Positions 54,100 through 61,293 of a stretch of 64,000 nt of DNA are shown here, piece after piece. Numbering within the stretch: the first letter of the stretch is position 1; every line of letters begins with the position of its first letter. The DNA is from Marinimicrococcus sp033875255. GTDB taxonomy: Bacteria; Pseudomonadota; Alphaproteobacteria; Geminicoccales; Geminicoccaceae. The position numbers were made by a program, and so were the translations under genes. The stretch lies in assembly GCA_033875255.1 (NCBI GenBank), contig JAWZSN010000004.1:124001-188000 (forward strand), given 5' to 3'. The notes below the pieces were generated by a model. The model did no database searches. It had not been told where the DNA came from and worked only from the letters and a program-made list of their open reading frames with translations.

Positions 54100-55314
54100 T
54101 CACTCGAGCCCCATGCAGTTGGCATAGTAGGTCACGGTGCCGGGCCAGTCGGAGAAGACGCCGCGCACGCCCACCTCCCTGGCCAGCACGTCGAGCAGCG
54201 TCATGACGTCGCCGTCACCGTCGATGGCCGGGGCGATGGACTGGTAGTACCAGCCGCCGCCTCCGGCCATTGGGCCGGAGCGCTCGAGCGACCAGGCGAT
54301 GATGTCGAGCCCGGCTGCCTTTGCGGCTCGGGCATAGGCCGAGGGCACGATCCGCTGCTGTTCGTCGAGGGCGACCAGCATGTAGAGTGGCGGCGCGATG
54401 ATCCGCACCCCCTCCTCCGCCAGCTCCCTCATGCCGCGCTCTAGGCTCGCCGGATCGCCGGCCTCGCGGCCCTCGAGAAAGACGGCCTGCGCGCCGAACG
54501 CCGGCGCCTCGCGGATCCAGTAGCGGACATCCTCGAGATCGAAGGACTGGGGGAAGACGTCCTGCGGCGGCACGCCGGCCGCCTTGTACTCCTCGATGAG
54601 CTGCCGGGCGTAGTCCTGCTGGCTGTAGTCGCCTTGAAACGGCATCACCACCTCGGGCGCCTTGAGCTCCGGGGTCATCTTCACGCCCAGGCTCTTGAAG
54701 AGCTCGATGCTCTCGGCATGGGTCATCAGCGTGCCGCGCGAGGCATGGAGGTCGGTGCGCCAGGCGGCGGTGCCGCGCATATACTCCCCGACACTCGCGG
54801 CCTGCGGGTTCGAGCCATCCATCTTGCCCTGGAGCCTGCGAAACTCGGCCAGGGTGAAGTCGCTGGTGCAGCAGCGTGCGGACGCCTCGCGCCCGCTGCC
54901 CGGATCCGCCGGCGTGAAGGGCTCGCTGCATCTGGCGGCGAGCTCGGGCACCGCCAGCACGTCGGTGGTGGTGTGCAGGTCGCACTGGGAGTGTCGGCAG
55001 ACCAGCTCGCGGTCCTGCGTGAAGGTGACGTCGCATTCCAGCACCCCCGCCCCCATCCGCGCCGCTGCGAGATAGGCCTCGCGGGTATGCTCGGGGAACA
55101 TGAGCGGGGCGCCGCGATGCCCGATCGAGAACGCGGTGGGCGCCAGCCTCTCCTCGGCGCATTGCTGGAGCGCGGCCTTGAGCGGGCCCGGATCCATGGC
55201 CTCGACCAGCCAGTAGGGCCGCGGGCCCACCTGGACGTTCTGCACGGGCTCCGCCATGGCAGCCGCCGGAGCCGCAAGCGCGGCCACGAGTGCCATCACC
55301 AGGCGACCGTTCAT
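54100..55314 (-). CDS. Secreted glycerophosphodiester phosphodiesterase
   Basis: Hydrolyses glycerophosphodiesters to glycerol 3-phosphate and an alcohol in the periplasm. It has a Sec signal peptide (MNGRLVMALVAALAAPAAAMA) and a TIM-barrel GDPD domain: IGHRGAP, LECDVTFTQD and the RHSQCDLH region. At 404 residues it is longer than minimal GDPDs, with an insertion after the His motif. GGGGAGG precedes the ATG at 55314. It follows otsA by 47 bases in the same direction but has no obvious link to trehalose. Confidence 0.9.
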   Translation of the reverse strand: MNGRLVMALVAALAAPAAAMAEPVQNVQVGPRPYWLVEAMDPGPLKAALQQCAEERLAPTAFSIGHRGAPLMFPEHTREAYLAAARMGAGVLECDVTFTQDRELVCRHSQCDLHTTTDVLAVPELAARCSEPFTPADPGSGREASARCCTSDFTLAEFRRLQGKMDGSNPQAASVGEYMRGTAAWRTDLHASRGTLMTHAESIELFKSLGVKMTPELKAPEVVMPFQGDYSQQDYARQLIEEYKAAGVPPQDVFPQSFDLEDVRYWIREAPAFGAQAVFLEGREAGDPASLERGMRELAEEGVRIIAPPLYMLVALDEQQRIVPSAYARAAKAAGLDIIAWSLERSGPMAGGGGWYYQSIAPAIDGDGDVMTLLDVLAREVGVRGVFSDWPGTVTYYANCMGLE

Positions 55315-55361
55315 CGGCCAACCTCCCCGGATGCGGGCCGGGCGTGAGCCGTCCGGCCGGG

Positions 55362-56777
55362 TCACTCCCCGCTCAGCAGCATCCGCACCAGCTTGCGGCG
55401 CCAGCCGGTGAGATCGTTGGCGCGCACCGCCTCCAGCATCGCCGCGTGACGGTCGCGCCGCTCCTCGACCGACATCACCAGCGCCTGGTGAAGCGCGCCG
55501 GCGACCGCCTGGGTGTCGTAGGGGTTGACGATCAAGGCGCCTTTCATATGCCCGGCCGCGCCGGCGAAGCGCGAGAGCACCAGCACGCCGGGATCCTCCT
55601 GGATCTGGGCCGCCACGAACTCCTCGGCCACGAGGTTCAGCCCGTCACGCAGCGGCGTCACGAAACCGATCCGGCTCATGCGGTAGAAGCCCGCCAGAAC
55701 GCGCCGCGTATAGGCCCGGTTGATATAGCGGATCGGCATCCAGTCGGTATCGGCGAAGCGGCCGTTGATATGACCGGACAGCCGCTCCACGTCGCGGCGA
55801 AGATCGTGGTACTCGGGCACATCCTCGCGGCTGGGCGCGGAGATCTGCATGAGCACGACGCGGCCGCGATGTTCCTCGTAGGACCGCAACAGCTCCTCGA
55901 AGGCGCGCAGCCGCTCGGGGATGCCCTTGGTGTAGTCGAGCCGATCGACGCCGAAGACCAGCTTGCGGCCGCGCAGCGTCAGCTGGAGACGCTCGGTCTG
56001 CCGCTGGGCGTCGGCGGAGGCAGCGAGCGTGGCCATCTCCTCGTGATCCACGCCGATCGGGCAGGCCACCGCCCGCAGGCTGCGCCCGTCGATCCGGACG
56101 CGACCATCAGGTTGCACCTCTCCTTCGAGCTCCCGGGTCACATAGTCCCAGAACTGGAGAAGGTCGACCTCGGTCTGGAAGCCCACGAGGTCGTAGGCGC
56201 ACAGATCGGTGGCGAGCTGGCGGTGCCAGGGCATGGTCACGAAGATCTGCTGGGCCGGGAACGGGATGTGGAGGAAGAAGCCGATCCTGGCCTTTACGCC
56301 CCGCGCGCGCAGCTCGGCCGCCAGCGGGATCAGGTGGTAGTCGTGGACCCAGATCACGTCGCCTTCGCGCAGGAGCGGCACGAGCTGGTCGGCAAAGCGC
56401 TCGTTTACCCTGCGGTAGGTCTCGTACCACTCGCGCTCGAAGCTCGCGAGATCGATGCGGTAATGAAACAGCGGCCACAATGTGCGATTGGCAAACCCGG
56501 CATAGTAACCGGCATGGTCCTCCTCGCTCAGGTCGGTGAGCGCGTAGGTGATCTTGCCGCGGGTGGTCACCTGGGCCGCATCGCCGGGCTTCTCGGTGAT
56601 GCGGCCGCTCCAGCCGAACCACAGGCCGCCCACCTCCTCCAGTGCCGCCTGGATGCCGACGGCGAGGCCGCCGGCAGATACGGCTCTTCTGCCGGTGATC
56701 TGGGTGACCCGGTTCGAGACGACGATCAGCCGGTTCGACAGCGTTCTTCCCTCCGCCTCTAGACGATCTCCTCCCAA
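55362..56777 (-). CDS. otsA: Trehalose-6-phosphate synthase
   Basis: Transfers glucose from UDP-glucose to glucose 6-phosphate (GT20 family, cytosolic). Motifs: VVSNRV, GGLAVG, HDYHLIPL, GVDRLDYTKGI and RDGLNLVAEEF. Coordinates reach the most upstream in-frame start, TTG at 56777. The conserved N-terminus (SNRLIVVSNRV) begins right after a CTG at 56741, which has GGAGGG seven bases upstream, so the real start may be CTG. It overlaps the end of the GH15 gene. With otsB further upstream it makes trehalose. Confidence 0.93.
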   Translation of the reverse strand: MGGDRLEAEGRTLSNRLIVVSNRVTQITGRRAVSAGGLAVGIQAALEEVGGLWFGWSGRITEKPGDAAQVTTRGKITYALTDLSEEDHAGYYAGFANRTLWPLFHYRIDLASFEREWYETYRRVNERFADQLVPLLREGDVIWVHDYHLIPLAAELRARGVKARIGFFLHIPFPAQQIFVTMPWHRQLATDLCAYDLVGFQTEVDLLQFWDYVTRELEGEVQPDGRVRIDGRSLRAVACPIGVDHEEMATLAASADAQRQTERLQLTLRGRKLVFGVDRLDYTKGIPERLRAFEELLRSYEEHRGRVVLMQISAPSREDVPEYHDLRRDVERLSGHINGRFADTDWMPIRYINRAYTRRVLAGFYRMSRIGFVTPLRDGLNLVAEEFVAAQIQEDPGVLVLSRFAGAAGHMKGALIVNPYDTQAVAGALHQALVMSVEERRDRHAAMLEAVRANDLTGWRRKLVRMLLSGE

Positions 56778-58540
56778 CCACGGCTCAGCCGCATGGCGCA
56801 GTTGATGAGCCCGACATGGGAGTAGGTCTGGGGGAAATTGCCCCAGAGCTCGAAGCTCTCGCGATCGACATGCTCGGACATGAGGCCGAGCGGGTTGCGC
56901 TGCCGCAGCATCTCCTCGAAGTGGCGGCGCGCTTCCTCCACCCGCCCGATCGCCGCGAGCGCATCGATGTACCAGTAGGAGCAGACCACGAACGGGTGCG
57001 AGGGCGCGCCGAAGTCATCCTCGTCACGGTAGCGGAACACATAGGGTCCGTCGACGAGGCTCCGCTCGATCGCCTCCACCGTGGCGACGAAGCGCGGGTC
57101 GCGCGCCGGCAGGAATCCGACCTCGTGCATGAGCAGCAGGCTCGCATCCAGATCACTCCCCTCGAAGCTCGCAACGAAGCTGCCAAGCTCCTCGTTCCAT
57201 GCCCGCTCGAGGATGGTGCGATGAATCAGTTGCGCCCGCTCGCGCCAGAACCCCGACCGCTCCTCCAGGCCGAGCTGGGCGGCGATCCGCGCCAGCCGGT
57301 CGCAGGCCGCCCAGCACATCAGGCTCGAATGGGTGTGCACCCGGGCCTTGCCGCGAAACTCCCAGATGCCGGCGTCGGGCACGTCGTGATAGCCGAATGC
57401 CTTCTCGCCCAGTCGCTCGAGCTCGAAGAAGGTGCTCTGCCCCGCCGGCTCGTCGAGCCGCTGATCGAAGAAGGCCTGGGTCGCCGCGAGGATCACGGAG
57501 CCATAGCCGTCGTGCTGGTCGTGCTCGTGGGCCTGGTTGCCGATCCTGACCGGCTGGTTGCCGCGATAGCCCGCAAGCGTCTCGACCTGCCATTCGTGGA
57601 GGGCCGCCTCGAGGCCGATTCCGTAGACCGGCTGGAGATAGCCGTCGCGGCTCTGCGCCACGATGTTGCGCAGATAGACCAGATAATCGGCCATGGTGTC
57701 GACATAGCCGAGCTTGTTGAGGGCGCGCACCACGAAGAACGAATCGCGCAGCCAGCAGTAGCGGTAGTCCCAGTTGCGCCCCTCGCCCTGCGCTTCCGGC
57801 AGCGAGGTGGTGGGAGCGGCGATGATCGCCCCAGTGTCCTCGTAGCTGCACAGCTTGAGCGTCACCGCCGAGCGGATTACCGCCTCCTGCCACTCGAAGG
57901 GCACGTGCAGCCGTCCGACCAGCATTCGCCAGTAGCCGATGGTCCGCTCGAGAAAGTCGCGGGCGGTGTGGGCCACCGGCCCGGTGAGGCTCTCGTCGGG
58001 CCCAAGGATGAAGCAGAGCTGGCGGTCGAGGCGGAAGAAGGTCTCGTCGCGCACGAAGGTGAGCGGCGCGTCGGTGGTCAGGCGGACCGCCTGGTGGTCG
58101 GCGGCATAGCGCAGATGATGGCTGCCGCGGGTCACGGTGGGGCGGGTCCCGCCATGGTCGAACATCGGCCGCAAGCGCACGCGGATTCGCGGCCCCTCGC
58201 CGATGGGGCGCAGGATCCGCACCAGCATGGTGGGCTTGAACATCCGCCCGAAGAGCTCGAAGCGCGGCGCGAAATCGGTGATCTCGACGCCCTGCCCGCG
58301 CTCGTCGAGGAGCCGCGTGACGAGGACCGCCGAATGGCGGAGATAGCGCTGCTCGCTGCGCACCGTGTCCTCGAGATCGATGGCGAAGAGGCCACGCTCG
58401 CTGTCATTGTCCAGGAGGTTGCAGAAGATCGGATCGCCGTCGAAACGGGGAAAGCAGCTCCAGACGATCTTTCCGTCGCGGTCGACGATCGCGTTGATGT
58501 GGCAGTTTCCGATCAGGCCGGATTCGAGAGTGGCGGCCAT
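56759..58540 (-). CDS. GH15-family glucosidase or trehalase
   Basis: Glycoside hydrolase 15 enzyme of 593 residues. An N-terminal beta-sandwich (CHINAIVDRDGKIVWSCFPRFDG) is followed by the (alpha/alpha)6 barrel with RNWDYRYCWLRDS and the acid Glu in DAGIWEFRG; the C-terminal GNFPQTYSH block is typical. Bacterial GH15 proteins of this type include trehalases and glucoamylases. Its place between otsB and otsA favours trehalose as substrate, which is inference. GGGAGG precedes the ATG. It has no signal peptide, so it would act in the cytosol. Confidence 0.9.
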   Translation of the reverse strand: MAATLESGLIGNCHINAIVDRDGKIVWSCFPRFDGDPIFCNLLDNDSERGLFAIDLEDTVRSEQRYLRHSAVLVTRLLDERGQGVEITDFAPRFELFGRMFKPTMLVRILRPIGEGPRIRVRLRPMFDHGGTRPTVTRGSHHLRYAADHQAVRLTTDAPLTFVRDETFFRLDRQLCFILGPDESLTGPVAHTARDFLERTIGYWRMLVGRLHVPFEWQEAVIRSAVTLKLCSYEDTGAIIAAPTTSLPEAQGEGRNWDYRYCWLRDSFFVVRALNKLGYVDTMADYLVYLRNIVAQSRDGYLQPVYGIGLEAALHEWQVETLAGYRGNQPVRIGNQAHEHDQHDGYGSVILAATQAFFDQRLDEPAGQSTFFELERLGEKAFGYHDVPDAGIWEFRGKARVHTHSSLMCWAACDRLARIAAQLGLEERSGFWRERAQLIHRTILERAWNEELGSFVASFEGSDLDASLLLMHEVGFLPARDPRFVATVEAIERSLVDGPYVFRYRDEDDFGAPSHPFVVCSYWYIDALAAIGRVEEARRHFEEMLRQRNPLGLMSEHVDRESFELWGNFPQTYSHVGLINCAMRLSRGWEEIV

Positions 58541-58567
58541 GTCCTCCCGCTCTTTTTTGGCGTGTGT

Positions 58568-59362
58568 TCAATCCAGGAGCGTGCGCAGCCAGGCGCGCAG
58601 CTCGTCGACATCGGCGAGACCGTGGCGGGCTTCGCTGGGCCGGCCGTCCCGGCCCACGCGGATGCTCGTGCCGCCTTGGGCATTGACCAGCGCGAAGCCG
58701 GCCTCGTCGGTGACGTCGTCGCCGGCGAAGACCGGGCTGCGGCCGGCAAAGGGCGGCTCCTTCAAAAGCTCGGCGATGGCGGTGCCCTTGTCGACGCCCT
58801 CGGGCATCAGCTCGACCACCATCTTGCCGCGCAGCAGCTTGAGGCCCGGCCCGCGCTGCAGCGCCCGCTCGGCCAGCGCCAGGACCGCGGCCTCGGCGTC
58901 GGGCGCCTGGCGGTAGTGGACCGCCAGGCTCACCTCCTTGTCCTCGACCAGCAGCCCGGGCGTGCCGGCCGCCAGCGCTGCCGCCTCGCCGCGCAGCGGG
59001 TCGAGCAGATCGACCCGCTCGTGGCGCTCCCGGCGCCCGTCGGCGAAGCGTCGCTCGAGGCCGTGCACGCCGGCCACGGTCAGCACCAAAGGCTCGAGGA
59101 AATGGTCGATGTCGGCGGACGGCCGCCCGGTGACGATGGCAAGCGCTCCGTCCAGCCGCCCGGCCAGGCGGCCCAGCGCCTCGATCAGCTCGTCCGGGGC
59201 GTGGACGTCGCCGGGCCGCTCTGCCAAATGGACCAGGGTCCCGTCGAAATCGAGGAACAGCGCGAGCTGCGCCAGGTCCGGCAGGGACGGCGGCGGCGCC
59301 GCGCCGGTGGCGGGTGCGGGCGGAAGGCCAGCGGTCTCTTCAGCCGCGTGCATGTCGGTCAT
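58568..59362 (-). CDS. otsB: Trehalose-6-phosphate phosphatase
   Basis: HAD-family phosphatase that makes trehalose from its 6-phosphate; 264 residues. The nucleophile motif is LFLDFDGTLV, with the TGR motif, EDKEVSLAVHYR and GDDVTDE marks of OtsB. The first 30 residues are Ala/Pro-rich and variable. AAGGGGAAG precedes the ATG at 59362; the frame to 59437 lacks support. It is the first gene of the otsB-GH15-otsA unit and divergent from the YgfZ-like gene. Confidence 0.94.
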   Translation of the reverse strand: MTDMHAAEETAGLPPAPATGAAPPPSLPDLAQLALFLDFDGTLVHLAERPGDVHAPDELIEALGRLAGRLDGALAIVTGRPSADIDHFLEPLVLTVAGVHGLERRFADGRRERHERVDLLDPLRGEAAALAAGTPGLLVEDKEVSLAVHYRQAPDAEAAVLALAERALQRGPGLKLLRGKMVVELMPEGVDKGTAIAELLKEPPFAGRSPVFAGDDVTDEAGFALVNAQGGTSIRVGRDGRPSEARHGLADVDELRAWLRTLLD

Positions 59363-59456
59363 GCTTCCCCTTGCTGACGCCGTGGTACAGAACCATCTCG
59401 AGAGGCCGCCGGCTCCTCCGGCCGGCGCGAGACCCATAGATAGGCGAGGATCTGCC

Positions 59457-60338
59457 GTGACGGGAGTATCTTACAGCCGCCTCGAGAGCCGCGCTTTGCT
59501 GCGCCTGAGCGGGCCCGAGGCGCGCGGCTTTCTCCAGGGGCTGGTCACCAACGATCTGGACAGGCTGGGCCCGGACCGCAGCCTGCACGCGGCCCTGCTC
59601 TCGCCGCAGGGCAAGTTCCTCTTCGAGTTCGTCCTCTACGAGGACAGCGAGGCGGTCCTGCTGGAGGGCGAGGCGGGGCGCCGTGACGAGCTGCTGCGCC
59701 GGCTCATGCTCTACCGGCTGCGCGCGAAGGTGCAGATCGAGCCCGATCCGCGCGTGGTGCTGGGGGTGCCGGGTCGACAGGGCCTGGAGCGCCTGGCCCT
59801 GCCCGCCGAGGCGGGTGCCTGCCGGCGCGACGGGGAGGCCCTGTTGTCCACCGACCCGCGGCTGGCGGAGCTGGGCGCCCGGGTGATCCTCGCCGAGCAC
59901 GATGTGGCGGAGTTCGTGGCGGCCAAGGGGCTCGAGGCGGATGCCGACGCCTGGGAGCTGCATCGCCTCGCGCTGGGTGTGCCGGACGGCTCGCGCGACC
60001 TGGTCGTCGACCGCTCCACCGCGCTCGAGGGCAATATGGAGGCGCTCCTTGGCGTCGCCTTCGACAAAGGCTGCTTCGTCGGCCAGGAGGTGACGGCGCG
60101 CACCAAGCATCGCGGGCTGCTCAAGCGCCGGCTGGTGCCGGTCCGGGTAGAGGGTCCCCTGCCCGCGCCCGGAACCCAGGTGACGGCCGGCGAGCGCGAC
60201 GCGGGCGAGGTCAGGAGCGGTCATGGCGATAGAGCCATCTGCCTGCTGCGGCTTGATTTTCTGGCGGTCGACGGGCCCACGCTCAAGGCTGGCGACAGCA
60301 TCATCGTGCCCCAGCCGCCGGCTTGGATGGAAGCGTGA
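59457..60338 (+). CDS. YgfZ/GcvT-like folate-binding protein
   Basis: Folate-dependent iron-sulfur cluster assembly factor of the YgfZ/IBA57 family, 293 residues. The signature KGCFVGQEV is present, and the N-terminal GFLQGLVTNDL is typical. Start GTG 59457 is preceded by GCGAGGA. It converges on meaB with only 13 bases between stops. Confidence 0.92.
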   Translation: MTGVSYSRLESRALLRLSGPEARGFLQGLVTNDLDRLGPDRSLHAALLSPQGKFLFEFVLYEDSEAVLLEGEAGRRDELLRRLMLYRLRAKVQIEPDPRVVLGVPGRQGLERLALPAEAGACRRDGEALLSTDPRLAELGARVILAEHDVAEFVAAKGLEADADAWELHRLALGVPDGSRDLVVDRSTALEGNMEALLGVAFDKGCFVGQEVTARTKHRGLLKRRLVPVRVEGPLPAPGTQVTAGERDAGEVRSGHGDRAICLLRLDFLAVDGPTLKAGDSIIVPQPPAWMEA

Positions 60339-60351
60339 GGAGGCACCGCGC

Positions 60352-61293
60352 CTAGCCGCTTTCGCTCAGGCGATCGAGAAGCCTCGCCAGTGCTCCGAAC
60401 GGTGCTGCCTCCAGCGGCAGACTTTCCAGATGCGGCAGGGCACGGGCGAGGCCCCGCCGCCCGACCTCCTCGCGCAGGGCCGCCACCAGCCATGCCCGAC
60501 CCTGCGCGTGGCGGCGCTGCTGGGCCGGGTCCTGCTCGCGGAGGTGGAGCGCATGGCGGTCGAGGGTGGCTACCAGCTCCTCCATGCCCTGGCCGGTTTG
60601 GGAGGAGACCAGCAGCACCGGGAGGATCCAGCCGGCCTGCCGCCCGCCCGCCTGGCGCAGCGCCATGCGCAGCTCGCGCGCGGTGCGTCCGGCGAGATCG
60701 CCCAGATCGGCCTTGGTGACGATCGCCACGTCGGGAATCTCGACGATGCCGGCCTTCATGAACTGCAGCGCGTCGCCCGAGGCCGGCTGGACCGCCAGCA
60801 CCACGCTGTCTGCCAGCTCCTCGATCTCGGTCTCTGATTGACCCACGCCCACCGTCTCGACCAGCACGATGTCGAAGAGGGCGCGCATCAGCACAGTCAT
60901 GGGGGCGGCCAGCGCCGCCAGGCCGCCCAGCCGGTCGCGGGCCGCCAGCGACCGCAGGAACACGCCCCGGTCCTCGGGGTCCAGGGCGATTCGCGTGCGG
61001 TCGCCCAAAAGCGCCCCGCCCGAGCGCCGCGAGGAAGGATCGATGGCGATGATGCCGACCCGGCGGCCGCGGGCGCGCCAGGTCTGGACGAGGGCGGAAG
61101 TCAGGGTCGACTTGCCGACCCCGGGCGGCCCGGTAAGGCCGATCACCTGGCCCAGCGGCTCGGCCCAGGCCTCGTCCAGCAGGGCGAGCGTCGAGGGAGC
61201 CTGCGGGGCGGCCTCGAGGGCCGCCAGGGCGCGGGCCAGCGCCAGCTTGCCGCCGGCCCGCAATGCTTGGAGATGCGGCGCTGCCGCGGTCAA
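60352..61293 (-). CDS. meaB: MeaB-type GTPase, methylmalonyl-CoA mutase chaperone
   Basis: G-protein chaperone that loads and protects the B12 cofactor of methylmalonyl-CoA mutase; 313 residues. P-loop GPPGVGKST, switch region DPSSRRSGGALLGDR, VETVGVGQSE and the base motif TKAD are clear. Start TTG 61293 has GGAG five bases upstream and overlaps the ppdK stop (TTGA), so translation is coupled to ppdK. The long open frame continuing to 62346 is shadow of ppdK. No mutase gene is in the window. Confidence 0.94.
   Translation of the reverse strand: MTAAAPHLQALRAGGKLALARALAALEAAPQAPSTLALLDEAWAEPLGQVIGLTGPPGVGKSTLTSALVQTWRARGRRVGIIAIDPSSRRSGGALLGDRTRIALDPEDRGVFLRSLAARDRLGGLAALAAPMTVLMRALFDIVLVETVGVGQSETEIEELADSVVLAVQPASGDALQFMKAGIVEIPDVAIVTKADLGDLAGRTARELRMALRQAGGRQAGWILPVLLVSSQTGQGMEELVATLDRHALHLREQDPAQQRRHAQGRAWLVAALREEVGRRGLARALPHLESLPLEAAPFGALARLLDRLSESG

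Noticed and set aside
56816..59377. 853-codon plus-strand frame opposite the GH15 and otsB genes
   Set aside because: Antisense shadow; the opposite strand has clear catalytic motifs.
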